In this document: in pieces, positions 1 through 8,470 of the stretch
How the letters are laid out: each line of letters opens with the position of its first letter
Position numbering within the stretch: position 1 is the stretch's first letter
Origin: Streptomyces sp. MUM 2J
Lineage (GTDB): Bacteria; Actinomycetota; Actinomycetes; Streptomycetales; Streptomycetaceae
Assembly: GCF_022414535.1 (NCBI RefSeq)
Contig: NZ_JADWYM010000026.1
Span: 38,400-102,399, forward strand
Length of the DNA stretch: 64,000 bases
Reading direction: 5' to 3'
Translations under genes and position numbers: made by a program
Notes under the pieces: generated by a model
The model's input: only the letters and a program-made list of their open reading frames with translations
The model's database searches: none
What the model was told of the DNA's origin: nothing

Positions 1-473
1 AGGCGCTGCCGCTCGCGTACAACCGCGACCTCCAGGAGGACAAGGAGCCCGTCTTCGACTCCGTCGACCAGCTGGAGATCCTGCTCCCGGCCTTCACCGG
101 CATGATGGCGACCCTCACCGTGCACCGCGAGCGCATGGAGGAACTGGCGCCGGCCGGTTTCTCCCTGGCCACCGACATCGCCGAGTGGCTGGTGAAGCAG
201 GGGGTGCCGTTCCGGGTGGCGCACGAGGTCGCCGGGGAGTGCGTGAAGGTCGCCGAGGCCGAGGGAAAGGAGCTCGACGCCCTGACCGACGAGCAGTTCG
301 CCGGGATTTCCGCCCACCTCACCCCGGAGGTCCGCTCGGTCCTCGACGTCCCCGGCGCCCTGGCCTCCCGCAACGGCCGCGGTGGCACGGCACCCGGGGC
401 CGTGGCCACCCAGCTGGCGGAGGTGAAGGCCGACCTGACGGTGCAGCGGGAGTGGGCGGAGGCGAAGAAGTAG
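1..473 (+). CDS. argH: Argininosuccinate lyase, C-terminal part (5' truncated by the window edge)
   Basis: The open frame enters at base 3 and stops with TAG at 471-473, giving about 156 residues. ArgH cleaves argininosuccinate to arginine and fumarate, the last step of arginine synthesis, in the cytosol. The visible part begins LPLAYNRDLQEDKEPVFDS, which resembles the conserved region that follows the signature loop of the fumarase/aspartase superfamily. It continues into the helical C-terminal domain typical of ArgH (FSLATDIAEWLV, then GVPFRVAHEVAG). The catalytic serine loop lies upstream of the window. ArgH is highly conserved, so the identification is secure although partial. Confidence 0.93.
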   Translation, partial: ALPLAYNRDLQEDKEPVFDSVDQLEILLPAFTGMMATLTVHRERMEELAPAGFSLATDIAEWLVKQGVPFRVAHEVAGECVKVAEAEGKELDALTDEQFAGISAHLTPEVRSVLDVPGALASRNGRGGTAPGAVATQLAEVKADLTVQREWAEAKK

Positions 474-622
474 CCCGTACGGCCCACGGCAGGGGCTGCG
501 CCCCTGCCGCCGCGCGCCCGCCGTGCACCGGCGGGGACGGCCGGGCGAGGCGTGCCCGGGTGGCGGTGGAGCACCCGTTCGCGGTTACCTTGGACGCCGG
601 ACCGAACGGAACGGAGCCGTCG

Positions 623-1594
623 ATGCCCTTCGCACGTCTCGCCGCTGCCACGACGCCCACCTGCCACATCGGGCTGGGCCTCGCCGCCGTCGGCCGCCCC
701 GGCTACATCAACCTCGGCCGGGACCACGACCTGCCCGCCGACCGCAGCGTCGGGGCCCTGCGCGAGCGCACCCACGAACTCCTCGACGCCGCCTACGCCC
801 AGGGCGTCCGGTACATCGACGTGGCCCGCTCCTACGGCCGTTCCGAGGAGTTCCTCGCCGGCTGGCTCGCCGCACGCCCCGGCCTCGACGACGTCGTCGT
901 CGGCAGCAAGTGGGGCTACACCTACACCGCGGGCTGGTCCACCGACGCCGAGCACCACGAGGTCAAGGACCACGGCCTCGCGACCTACGAGCGGCAGCGC
1001 GCCGAGACCGACGCCCTGCTCGGTGACCGGCTCGATCTCTATCAGATCCACTCCGTCACCCCGGACAGCCCGGCCCTCACCGACAGCGAACTGCACGCCC
1101 GGCTGGCCGAGGCGGCGGCCCTGGGGGTCACCGTCGGCTTCTCCACCAGCGGCCCGGCGCAGGCCGACGCCATCCGCGCCGCGCTCGCCGTCACGGTCGA
1201 CGGAGAGCCCCTCTTCCGTACCGTCCAGTCCACCTACAACGCCCTGGAGACGTCGGCCGGCCCCGCCCTCGCCGAGGCGCACGACGCCGGTCTCACGGTG
1301 ATCGTCAAAGAGGGCATGGCCAACGGGCGGCTCGCCGGGCCGCACACGCCGGAGCCGTTGCGGTCCGTCGCCCGGGAGACGGGACTGAGCTGCGACGCCG
1401 TCGCCCTCGCGCTCTTGCTGCGCCTGCCCTGGGCCGGCGTCGTCCTCTCGGGCGCGGCGACCGTCGCCCAGCTCGCCTCCAACCTGCACGCTCCGGCCGT
1501 CGACCTGGACGAGGACCAGGTGGGCCGCCTCACCGCCCTCGTCGAGGAGCCCCGGGTGTACTGGGAGCGACGCGGGCGGCTGCCCTGGCACTGA
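623..1594 (+). CDS. Aldo/keto reductase
   Basis: A 323-residue TIM-barrel oxidoreductase, expected to use NADPH to reduce aldehydes or ketones in the cytosol. The catalytic tetrad is readable: Asp66 and Tyr71 in the stretch YIDVARSYG, Lys96 in VGSKWGY, and His143 in DLYQIHS. The C-terminal part carries the cofactor-binding region (VLSGAATVAQLASNL). The ATG at 623 was chosen because a GGAACGGAG ribosome site lies just upstream. The frame stays open for about 440 bases before it, but that extension is Arg/Gly/Pro-rich shadow of argH. It is a single gene after argH, and the substrate cannot be inferred. Confidence 0.88.
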   Translation: MPFARLAAATTPTCHIGLGLAAVGRPGYINLGRDHDLPADRSVGALRERTHELLDAAYAQGVRYIDVARSYGRSEEFLAGWLAARPGLDDVVVGSKWGYTYTAGWSTDAEHHEVKDHGLATYERQRAETDALLGDRLDLYQIHSVTPDSPALTDSELHARLAEAAALGVTVGFSTSGPAQADAIRAALAVTVDGEPLFRTVQSTYNALETSAGPALAEAHDAGLTVIVKEGMANGRLAGPHTPEPLRSVARETGLSCDAVALALLLRLPWAGVVLSGAATVAQLASNLHAPAVDLDEDQVGRLTALVEEPRVYWERRGRLPWH

Positions 1595-1934
1595 CGGCGT
1601 GCCGGTGCGACGTCACCGGGGTTGCGGCGACGCGACCGCACCGACGGTGCGGCGACGCGACCGCACCGACGGCACCGTGACTCGACGCGGCCGATCGCAA
1701 GGGTGTGCGAGCGCACGGCTGTACGCGGGCACGGTGGAACGACGGCTCCCGCGCCCCGTTCCGCCCCCCGGCGGCACCGGCATGCCGGCGCCGCCCCGTT
1801 TCCGCCCGCCCGGGGGTACCACCCCCTGGTGAGACCGGTCGGCGCGGGCACCACCCCATGCCAGCCGGAGCCCGGCATGAGACCTATGTGCCTTGAATGA
1901 GACAGTGATGTCTCATGTGGGGTATGGTTGTCTC
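1595..1934. other. Intergenic region with tandem 24-bp repeat and hairpins
   Basis: No gene is visible in these 340 bases. A 24-bp sequence beginning GCGGCGACGCGACC occurs at 1624-1647 and again at 1649-1672. The first copy contributes to a small hairpin (CCGCACC, loop GAC, GGTGCGG at 1636-1652) that may help terminate the aldo/keto reductase message. A second short hairpin lies at 1812-1826 (GGGGGT, loop ACC, ACCCCC). The right end carries the operator repeats of the next gene. Confidence 0.5.
1624..1672. repeat. Two-copy 24-bp direct repeat
   Basis: Copies at 1624-1647 and 1649-1672 are identical over 24 bases and separated by one base. They lie 30 bp past the stop codon of the aldo/keto reductase, in non-coding DNA. 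Confidence 0.7.
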
Positions 1935-1936
1935 AT
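1877..1936. promoter_or_regulatory. Probable operator of the TetR-family gene (TGTCTCAT/ATGAGACA repeats)
   Basis: The half-site ATGAGAC occurs at 1877 and 1897, and its complement TGTCTCAT at 1909-1916 and 1929-1936. The pair at 1897-1916 forms a perfect inverted repeat of 8 + 8 bp around GTGA, the usual geometry of a TetR-family operator. The last half-site runs into the ATG of the regulator gene at 1935. This suggests that the regulator blocks its own transcription, and perhaps that of the exporter behind it. The assignment rests on symmetry and position only. Confidence 0.65.
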
Positions 1937-2495
1937 GGCCGTCGATCCTGACCACGTACTGCGCAGTGCCGCCACCCTGCTGACCCGCAAATCCACCGCG
2001 ACCATGGACGAGGTCGCCAGGGCCGCCGGAATCAGCCGTGCCACGTTGCACCGGCACTTCGCCGGCCGTGACGCGCTCGTGCGGGCGCTGGAGGCGCTCG
2101 GCATCGCCGAGTGCGAAGCCGCCCTGGACGCCGCCCGGCCGGACGAGGGTCCGGCCGGCGAGGCCGTGCACCGGCTCGTCGGCGCGATCGAGCCGCACGC
2201 GGGCCTGCTCGCTTTCCTGTACTCCGAGAACCAGCTGTTCGAGGGTGAGCAGCAGAACGCGGGCTGGGCCCGCATCGACGAGCGCATCGCCGATCTGTTC
2301 CGACGCGGCCAGGAGGCCGGGGAGTTCCGGATCGACCTCACCCCCGCCTGGCTGACCGAGGCGCTGTACGGCCTGCTGGCCTCCGGCGCCTGGGCGGTAG
2401 CGGAAGGGCGCGTCGCGCCCCGGGAGTTCACCTACATGATCGTGGAACTGCTGCTCGGCGGCGCGCGCCGCCCCGCGGACACCCGTTCCGCCTGA
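1935..2495 (+). CDS. TetR/AcrR-family transcriptional regulator
   Basis: A 186-residue regulator. The N-terminal helix-turn-helix is clear at about residues 20-45 (TMDEVARAAGISRATLHRHF, then the AGRDALVRAL helix), followed by an alpha-helical ligand-binding domain of normal length. I start at ATG 1935 because it gives the usual short N-terminal arm. The upstream TTG at 1893 would place the inverted repeat inside the gene. No strong ribosome site precedes 1935, so initiation may be leaderless or weak. An MFS exporter gene starts 50 bp downstream in the same direction, a standard regulator-efflux pair. The ligand is probably an exporter substrate, identity unknown. Confidence 0.87.
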   Translation: MAVDPDHVLRSAATLLTRKSTATMDEVARAAGISRATLHRHFAGRDALVRALEALGIAECEAALDAARPDEGPAGEAVHRLVGAIEPHAGLLAFLYSENQLFEGEQQNAGWARIDERIADLFRRGQEAGEFRIDLTPAWLTEALYGLLASGAWAVAEGRVAPREFTYMIVELLLGGARRPADTRSA

Positions 2496-2545
2496 CCCCC
2501 TCCGCGCCGGTACCCGACCCGCGGACACACACGAAGAGAGGAACC

Positions 2546-4093
2546 ATGACCAGCACCCTGCAGCCGGCACCCACGGGCGAGGCGGTGAAGCGCCCGGGCC
2601 GCTGGCTCGCGCTGTCCGTCCTCGTGCTCGCCGTGCTGCTGGTGGCCGTCGACGCGACCGTCCTCGGCCTCGCGACCCCCTACATCAGTGAGGACCTCCA
2701 GCCGTCCGGCACCCAGCTGCTGTGGATCGGCGACGTCTACTCGTTCGTCATCGCCGGCCTGCTCGTCTCCATGGGCAGCCTCGGCGACCGCATCGGCCGC
2801 AAGCGGATCCTGCTCGGCGGTGCCACGGCCTTCGGCGCGATCTCCGTGCTCAACGCCTACGCGACCACGCCCGAGACGATGATCCTGGCCCGCGCGCTGC
2901 TCGGGGTCGCCGGTGCGACGCTCATGCCCGCCACCCTGGCCCTGATCCGCAACATCTTCCACGACCCGCGCGAGCGCAGCCTGGCCGTCGGCATCTGGGG
3001 CGCCACCGCATCCGCGGGCACGGCCGTCGGTCCCGTCGCGGGCGGCTTCCTGCTGGAGCACTTCTGGTGGGGCTCGGTCTTCCTCATCAACCTGCCGGTG
3101 ATGGCGGTGCTGGTCCTCGTCGGCATCAGGACGCTGCCCGAATCGCGGAACCCGAATCCCGGCCCGTGGGACCTGATCAGCGTGCTGCTGTCCCTCGCCG
3201 GGATGATCGGCCTCGTGTACGCGGTCAAGGAGGCCGCCGCGCACGGCTTCGCCTGGAGCACGCTCGCCGCGGGCCTGCTCGGCGCCGCCGCCCTGTACGG
3301 CTTCGTCCGCCGCCAGCTCACGATGCCCGCGCCCCTGCTGGACATGCGCCTGTTCCGCAGTCGTGGCTTCAGTGGGGCGGTCCTCGCCGACCTGCTGACC
3401 GTCTTCGGCCTGTCGGGCCTGGTCTTCTTCCTCTCCCAGTACCTGCAACTGGTCCAGGGCAGGCGCCCGTTCGAGGCGGGCCTGGCCGAACTGCCCGCGG
3501 CGGTCGGCGCGGTGGCGGCCGGTCTGGTCGCCGGCCGTGCGGCCCGCCACCTGTCGGTGCGCACCGTCGTCTCCGGCGGCCTCGCCGCGATCGGCCTGGC
3601 GCTCGCCGTACTGACCTTGCTGGACCGGTCGACCGGATACCCGCTGCTCGGCGCCGCCCTGCTGGTCGTGGGTGTCGGTGCGGGGTTCTCCTTCACCGTG
3701 ACCGCCGACGTCATCCTCTCCAGCGTTCCCCAGGAGCAGGCGGGCGCGGCCTCCGCGGTCTCGGAGACGGCCTACGAGCTCGGCGCCGCTCTCGGCATCG
3801 CCGTACTCGGCTCCATCGTGACGGGTGCCTACCGCGCCTTCCCGGTGCCCGCCGGCGCCCCTGCCGCGGCCCACGAGTCACTGGGCGGTGCGGTGGAGGC
3901 GGCACAGGGCCTGCCGGAGCGGACCGGGGAGGCACTGCTGTCCTCGGCCCGGGAGGCTTTCGTGCACGGGCTCACGCTCGCCACGGGGGTCGGCGCCGCC
4001 GTCCTGCTGGCCACTGCGGCGGCAGCGTGGTTCATGCTCCGCGGCCAGCGGCTGGACGGCCACCCCCAGGACGGCGGCCGGCAGCACGGCTGA
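2546..4093 (+). CDS. MFS transporter, DHA2 (14-TM, EmrB/QacA-like) drug exporter
   Basis: A 515-residue integral membrane protein, expected to be a proton-driven exporter of hydrophobic compounds. The first membrane helix starts near residue 20. MFS motif A follows helix 2 (GSLGDRIGRKRILL), and the antiporter motif C lies in helix 5 (GTAVGPVAGGF). The length and additional central helices match the 14-helix DHA2 class. A good ribosome site (GAGAGGAACC) precedes the ATG at 2546. It follows the TetR gene, which probably controls it. The substrate cannot be told from sequence, though quaternary ammonium compounds, dyes and antibiotics are typical of the class. Confidence 0.9.
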   Translation: MTSTLQPAPTGEAVKRPGRWLALSVLVLAVLLVAVDATVLGLATPYISEDLQPSGTQLLWIGDVYSFVIAGLLVSMGSLGDRIGRKRILLGGATAFGAISVLNAYATTPETMILARALLGVAGATLMPATLALIRNIFHDPRERSLAVGIWGATASAGTAVGPVAGGFLLEHFWWGSVFLINLPVMAVLVLVGIRTLPESRNPNPGPWDLISVLLSLAGMIGLVYAVKEAAAHGFAWSTLAAGLLGAAALYGFVRRQLTMPAPLLDMRLFRSRGFSGAVLADLLTVFGLSGLVFFLSQYLQLVQGRRPFEAGLAELPAAVGAVAAGLVAGRAARHLSVRTVVSGGLAAIGLALAVLTLLDRSTGYPLLGAALLVVGVGAGFSFTVTADVILSSVPQEQAGAASAVSETAYELGAALGIAVLGSIVTGAYRAFPVPAGAPAAAHESLGGAVEAAQGLPERTGEALLSSAREAFVHGLTLATGVGAAVLLATAAAAWFMLRGQRLDGHPQDGGRQHG

Positions 4094-4250
4094 CCGCGCC
4101 GTGTCGCCCGCGCCACCGGGAGCCGCCGGTGCGCCGGGTGGGACGGTACCGGCGCCGGGTTCCGGCTCGTTGCGCGACACCCCGCACCCTCAGGTGCACC
4201 GCCCCCGGCTCCTCCCACCGGGCGCAGGCGTACCGGAGCCCGGTACGCCG

Positions 4251-4278
4251 AGGCCCCACGCCCGACGGCGTGGGGCCT
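4251..4278. terminator. Bidirectional terminator hairpin between convergent genes
   Basis: Perfect 12-bp stem (AGGCCCCACGCC, 4251-4262, pairing with 4267-4278) closed by the tetraloop CGAC. It lies between the stop of the MFS gene and the stop of the convergent acyltransferase, where a two-way terminator is expected. No T-tract is present, which is common in Streptomyces. Confidence 0.75.
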
Positions 4279-4344
4279 GCCCCCCGGGCCCGGGCACCGC
4301 GGATGCGGCATGGGGCGACGGGGGCTACGAGGAGGCGACGGTGC

Positions 4345-5019
4345 CTACGCCGCTTCCTTGGCCTTGCTCGCGTACATGTCCACGTACTCCTGCCCCGACA
4401 GCCGCATCACCTCGGTCATCACCGAGTCCGTCACCGCCCGCAGCACATAGCGGTCCCGGTCCATCCCCTCGTACCGCGAGAACTCCATCGCCGGGCCGAA
4501 ACGGACCGTCACCTTGTGCGGCCGGGGCATCCCCGACCCGCCCGGCTGGATCTTGTCGGTGCCGATCATCGCGAACGGCACCACCGGCGCGCCGGTCATC
4601 AGCGTCAGCCGTGCGATGCCCGTGCGCCCCCGGTACAGCCGCCCGTCGGGCGACCGGGTGCCCTCGGGGTAGATACCGAAGACCCTGCCCTCCTCCAGCA
4701 CCCGGCGCCCGGTCATCAGGGCGGCGACGCCGCCCCGGCCGCCGTCCCGGTCGACCGGGATCATGCCGACGCCGGTGAAGAACCAGGCCATGAGCCGGCC
4801 CTTGAGCCCCTTGCCGGTGACGTACTCGTCCTTGCCGATGAAGAGGACCTGCCGGTCGCAGACGAGCGGAAGGATCATCGAGTCGATGAACGTGAGGTGA
4901 TTGCCGGCCAGGATCACCGGACCGTCGCCGGGGATGTGCTCCGCGCCCTCCACCTGTGGCCGGAACATCAGGCGCATGACCGGACCGAGCACTGCCTTGA
5001 TGATCGCGAAGCGGGACAA
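4345..5019 (-). CDS. 1-acyl-sn-glycerol-3-phosphate acyltransferase family protein (PlsC-like)
   Basis: A 224-residue acyltransferase that should transfer fatty acyl groups from acyl-CoA or acyl-ACP to lysophosphatidate or a related acceptor at the inner face of the membrane. The catalytic HX4D box is NHLTFID near residue 40, and the second conserved block is YPEGTRSPDG near residue 120. Between them lies a hydrophobic stretch (AWFFTGVGMIPVDRD). The length is normal for the small PlsC family. It is transcribed alone, convergent with the MFS exporter and separated from it by a strong hairpin. Streptomycetes carry several PlsC paralogues, so the exact acceptor is uncertain. Confidence 0.88.
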   Translation of the reverse strand: MSRFAIIKAVLGPVMRLMFRPQVEGAEHIPGDGPVILAGNHLTFIDSMILPLVCDRQVLFIGKDEYVTGKGLKGRLMAWFFTGVGMIPVDRDGGRGGVAALMTGRRVLEEGRVFGIYPEGTRSPDGRLYRGRTGIARLTLMTGAPVVPFAMIGTDKIQPGGSGMPRPHKVTVRFGPAMEFSRYEGMDRDRYVLRAVTDSVMTEVMRLSGQEYVDMYASKAKEAA

Positions 5020-5400
5020 CGGGCCCTCCGGTGCCAGGGGTTTGCGGTGTGAGTCTGTGTAGCTGTGAGTCTGTGCAGGTGAGGACGATACTCGCGGCCC
5101 CCCGGGTGGTGCACATCGGGTTCACGGAGGTCTTACGCACTGTTGACGCGGGTTTACCTGCGGTGCCGTGCCGTGGACGCTGTGCAACACGCCGGGCAGG
5201 TGTGACGCACATCGCGCGCGAACCGCCCTGAGATGACCCCCGAACGGCCCTGTGGAGCCGACGGGCCGTCAGGACGCGCCGCGCAGATGCCATCCGCCGT
5301 CATCCGCACGTTCGAACCGTGGCCTCCCCTTCGTCATGTCCACGCCCCTACGATCGGCGCGCCAGGACACCCAGCCAGCAGGCCGGCAGGAGGATTCCCC
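5020..5400. other. Divergent promoter region between PlsC-like and phosphodiesterase genes
   Basis: No gene is visible in these 381 bases, which separate two divergently transcribed genes and must contain both promoters. A 12-bp direct repeat (TGTGAGTCTGTG) occurs at 5048-5059 and 5064-5075, on a 16-bp period, close to the acyltransferase start. A TTGACG hexamer lies at 5143, but I could not pair it with a convincing -10 element. Confidence 0.45.
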
Positions 5401-6585
5401 ATGGCAACGGACGGAACGCGGGTGCCGCAGGAGCCGGAGGACCGCGCGGGCGGGACCGCGCGGCGGGCACTGCTCGGCGCGGCCGTGCTCGGCGCGGGCG
5501 GCGCCGTCCTCGGGCTACCCGGCACCGCGGGGGAGGCACAGGCCGTCGGGCACGGCGGCGGGCTCCGGAGCCTGCCCGTACCGACGATCATCGGGCACCG
5601 CGGGGCCAGCGGCTACCGGCCCGAGCACACGTTCGGCTCCTACCAGCTGGCCCTCGACCTGGGAGCCGACATCGTCGAGGCCGGCGACCTCGTACCCACC
5701 CGGGACGGCCACCTCGTGTGCCGGCACGAGCCGGAGATCGGCGGCACCACGGACGTCGCCTCCCACCCCGAGTTCGCCGACCGCAGGACGACCAAGGTCG
5801 TCGACGGGGTCGCCACCACCGGATGGTTCACCGAGGACTTCACCCTCGCGGAGCTGAAGCGGCTGCGCGCCGTAGAGCGCATCCGGGCCAACCGGCCGCA
5901 CAACACCCTCTACGACGGCCGCTGGGAGATCCCCACCTTCGAAGAGGTCCTGCGGTGGCAGGACGAGCAGTGCCGTCGACGCGGCCGGCCGGTGTGGATC
6001 TACCCCGAGACCAAGCACCCCACCTACTTCCGCAAGCTCGGCCTCCCCCTGGAGGAGCGGGTCGCCAAGCTGCTGCGCAGGCACCGCAAGGACCGGCGGA
6101 CCTCGCCGGTCATCGTCCAGTCCTTCGAACCGGGCAGCATCGAGCGCCTGAACAAGCTCGTCGACAACCCGCTGGTCGTGCTGCTCTCCTCGGCGCGCAG
6201 CCGCCCCTGGGACTTCGTCGAGGCGGGCGACCCGCGCACGGTCGCCGACCTCATCACCCCCCGGGGCCTGCGGGAGATCGCCGGATACGCACAGGGCATC
6301 GGTCCCACCCTGGACCTCGTCATCCCCAGGGACGCCGACGGCCGCCTGACCCGGCCCACCACGCTCGTCGCCGACGCGCACAGGGTGGGACTCGTCCTGC
6401 ACCCCTGGACGATGCGCAACGAGAACCCCTTCCTCCCCGCCGACTTCCGCACGGGCACGGACGCCGACGCCTACGGCGACGCCTTCGGTGCCTTCCGGAC
6501 GTACTTCGCCACCGGCATCGACGGCGTCTTCACCGACAACCCCGACACCGGCGTGCTGGCCCGCGAGGCCTTCGTCAACGGCTGA
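5401..6585 (+). CDS. Secreted glycerophosphodiester phosphodiesterase (Tat-type signal)
   Basis: A 394-residue phosphodiesterase that should hydrolyse glycerophosphodiesters outside the membrane to release glycerol-3-phosphate. The N-terminus has an Arg-Arg pair at 21-22 followed by a hydrophobic Ala/Gly/Leu run and a likely cleavage site near AQA-V (about residue 48), as in Tat signal peptides. The mature domain opens with the GDPD signature IIGHRGASGYRPEHT (HRG at 66-68, Glu75), and the conserved FTDNPD lies near the end. The ribosome site GCAGGAGGATTCCCC fixes the ATG at 5401. In streptomycetes such enzymes often serve phosphate scavenging; no pho box was recognised here. Confidence 0.9.
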   Translation: MATDGTRVPQEPEDRAGGTARRALLGAAVLGAGGAVLGLPGTAGEAQAVGHGGGLRSLPVPTIIGHRGASGYRPEHTFGSYQLALDLGADIVEAGDLVPTRDGHLVCRHEPEIGGTTDVASHPEFADRRTTKVVDGVATTGWFTEDFTLAELKRLRAVERIRANRPHNTLYDGRWEIPTFEEVLRWQDEQCRRRGRPVWIYPETKHPTYFRKLGLPLEERVAKLLRRHRKDRRTSPVIVQSFEPGSIERLNKLVDNPLVVLLSSARSRPWDFVEAGDPRTVADLITPRGLREIAGYAQGIGPTLDLVIPRDADGRLTRPTTLVADAHRVGLVLHPWTMRNENPFLPADFRTGTDADAYGDAFGAFRTYFATGIDGVFTDNPDTGVLAREAFVNG

Positions 6586-6644
6586 CCCACCCGATGGGGT
6601 GACCGCCGGCCGCCCGGGCAACCCGCCGCCCGGGCGGCCGCGTC

Positions 6645-7160
6645 GTGCCGCACATGAAGCACGACCTCCTCGCCGCCCTCCGCCCCCTCCTCGCCGCAGA
6701 GGCCCGGGCGGAGGCCCACGCCCTCGGCACCGACCCCGGCGACCTGGAGCAGGAGGTCTGGCTCCGGCTGCTGGAGCGCCTCGCCGCCGGCGCCCCGCCG
6801 TCCGACCCGCACCGCTGGCTCCGCCGCGTCGTCCGCCTGGAGGCCCGGCGCACCCGGCGCACGCGCCGTCTCGAACGGCCCTACGGAACCGAGCCCGCCG
6901 ACAGCGGCGACCGGGACCCCGAACGCCTCGCGCTCACCCTCGCCGCCCGCCGCGCCCTGCGCGACACCGTCCGCCGGCTGCCCGGCCGCTGTCCCGGACT
7001 GCTGGAGGCGCTCCTGTCGCCGAGGGACCTCACCTACCGGGAGATCGCGGGGGAGTTGGGTATCTCACAGGGCTCCCTTGGGCCAGAACGTTCCAGATGC
7101 CTGGAATGTCTGCGCCGGCTGCTCACTCCGGAGGTTGCGGCTCGCGAAGCGCGGGGATAG
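6645..7160 (+). CDS. Small sigma-70-family (ECF-like) RNA polymerase sigma factor
   Basis: About 171 residues. The C-terminal half has a region-4 helix-turn-helix (LTYREIAGELGISQGSL, then a recognition-like helix containing ERSRCLECLRRLL). The N-terminal half resembles region 2 (DPGDLEQEVWLRLLERL, then HRWLRRVVRLEARR). It is short and lacks a conserved linker domain, as in small ECF factors. The start is either GTG 6645 or the in-frame ATG 6654, and neither has a strong ribosome site. No anti-sigma gene lies beside it, because the next gene is a GNAT acetyltransferase. Its regulon is unknown. Confidence 0.75.
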   Translation: MPHMKHDLLAALRPLLAAEARAEAHALGTDPGDLEQEVWLRLLERLAAGAPPSDPHRWLRRVVRLEARRTRRTRRLERPYGTEPADSGDRDPERLALTLAARRALRDTVRRLPGRCPGLLEALLSPRDLTYREIAGELGISQGSLGPERSRCLECLRRLLTPEVAAREARG

Positions 7161-7205
7161 GAGTGGGGGACAACCGGCGATCAGGTGAGCGGGAGGCATG
7201 CACAC

Positions 7206-7703
7206 ATGGGCATGAGTGTGACCATCTCGGCGGCGACCGAGCAGGACGCGGAGCAGATCTTCAGGCTCCAGTACCTGTGCTTCCAGAGCGAGGCGGCGCT
7301 GTACGGCAACTACCGCATCGACCCGCTCGTCCAGACCCTCGACTCCGTCCGGGCGGAGGTCGCCGCGGACTGCGTCTTCGTGGCCCGGCTCGGCGAAGAG
7401 GTCGTCGGCTCGGTCCGTGGACGGGTGACCGAGGACGGGGCGGCCTCCATCGGCAAGCTCTGCGTCCACCCCCGCCTCCAGGGTCACGGCATCGGTGCGC
7501 GCCTGCTGCGCGCGGCCGAGTCCGCCCTGGCGGAGGAGCGCGGCGCCACGAGGTTCCGCCTCCAGGCCGGCCACCGCAGCGAGGGCGGATTGCGCCTGTA
7601 CCGGCGTGTGGGCTACGAGACCGTCGGCACGGCGGAGGGCTCGGACGGCGTGCGGATGATCGTTCTGGAGAAGCCGGCGGGAGCGTACGCCGCTACGGCC
7701 TGA
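7206..7703 (+). CDS. GNAT-family N-acetyltransferase
   Basis: A 165-residue single-domain acetyltransferase, expected to use acetyl-CoA. The acetyl-CoA-binding motif A is visible (KLCVHPRLQGHGIGARLLRA) and motif B follows (GLRLYRRVGYETVG). ATG 7206 was chosen because GGGAGG at 7191-7196 lies 9 bases upstream; ATG 7212 is an alternative. The 3' end overlaps the 3' end of the convergent membrane-protein gene by 11 bp. The substrate is not predictable, since the family covers small molecules, antibiotics and proteins. Confidence 0.86.
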   Translation: MGMSVTISAATEQDAEQIFRLQYLCFQSEAALYGNYRIDPLVQTLDSVRAEVAADCVFVARLGEEVVGSVRGRVTEDGAASIGKLCVHPRLQGHGIGARLLRAAESALAEERGATRFRLQAGHRSEGGLRLYRRVGYETVGTAEGSDGVRMIVLEKPAGAYAATA

Positions 7704-8109
7704 CCGCGCGGTTCCGGCGCAGCCAGTACAGCGCCGACAGCGGCAGCAGCACGGGGATGAAGACGTAGCCCATGCCGTAGTCCGACCAGACCGTCGCGTC
7801 CGGGAACGCCGACGGCTCCACCAGGGTCCACGTGCCGACGATCAGTACGCCCGCGAGTTCGGCGGCGCAGCACACCTGCGCCGCCCGCCGGGCCGTCTCG
7901 CCGCCGCGTACCAGCGTGTACGTGATGAACCCGTAGACCAGGCCGGCGACCGCCGACAACGAGTACGCCAGCGGCGCGCGGTCGAACTCTGTGGCGATCT
8001 GGTACACCGAGCGCGACACCGCGCCGACGACCATCACGCCGTAGAACCAGACCAGCAGCATCCCGGGGCCGCTGATGAGCCGCTTCGGCCTCTCTTCCAC
8101 GGTGGTCAC
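7693..8109 (-). CDS. Small integral membrane protein (about 4 TM helices)
   Basis: A 138-residue hydrophobic protein without a family motif that I recognise. After a short charged N-terminus (MTTVEERPKRL) there are about four predicted membrane helices: GMLLVWFYGVMVVGAV, a second near residues 48-68, AAELAGVLIVGTW, and GYVFIPVLLPLSALYWL. It ends in a basic tail. The start is GTG at 8109. It begins one base after the stop of the upstream minus-strand membrane protein, so the two are surely cotranscribed and probably form a complex or act together. Confidence 0.75.
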   Translation of the reverse strand: MTTVEERPKRLISGPGMLLVWFYGVMVVGAVSRSVYQIATEFDRAPLAYSLSAVAGLVYGFITYTLVRGGETARRAAQVCCAAELAGVLIVGTWTLVEPSAFPDATVWSDYGMGYVFIPVLLPLSALYWLRRNRAVRP

Positions 8110-8110
8110 C

Positions 8111-8470
8111 TCAGCCTCCCCAGATGTCGTAGAGCCGCACTTCGAGCACGGCCAGGACGATACCGCCGGCTGCCACCGTCACCGACCCCCACCGGGTGCG
8201 CTCCGCCAGCGACATGAACCCGGCCGCCGGGACGCAGGCGAACGCGCCCAGCAGATACGCCACGAAGATCGTCGTACCCTGCTCCGGCTCCCCGCCCCGT
8301 GCCAGCAGCACGATCCCCGTCACCAGCTGGAGGGTGGCCAGCAGGGTGACCACGGCCATTCCGATGAAGTGCCAGTCCTTCGTCGGCTGGTCGCGGTAGG
8401 CCGCCCAACCGCACCACGCGGCGAGCAGCAGCGCGGCGACACCGGTCACCAGCGTCAGGGCATCAAGCAT
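8111..8470 (-). CDS. Small integral membrane protein (about 4 TM helices)
   Basis: A 119-residue hydrophobic protein of unrecognised family. Four membrane segments can be seen: LVTGVAALLLAAWCGWAAY, MAVVTLLATLQLVTGIVLLA, FVAYLLGAFACVPAAGF, and VTVAAGGIVLAVLEV. It is the first gene of a two-gene minus-strand operon, with its stop one base before the GTG of the next gene. No substrate, transport or enzymatic motif is visible. The paired arrangement suggests a hetero-oligomeric membrane unit, but that is inference. Confidence 0.75.
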   Translation of the reverse strand: MLDALTLVTGVAALLLAAWCGWAAYRDQPTKDWHFIGMAVVTLLATLQLVTGIVLLARGGEPEQGTTIFVAYLLGAFACVPAAGFMSLAERTRWGSVTVAAGGIVLAVLEVRLYDIWGG

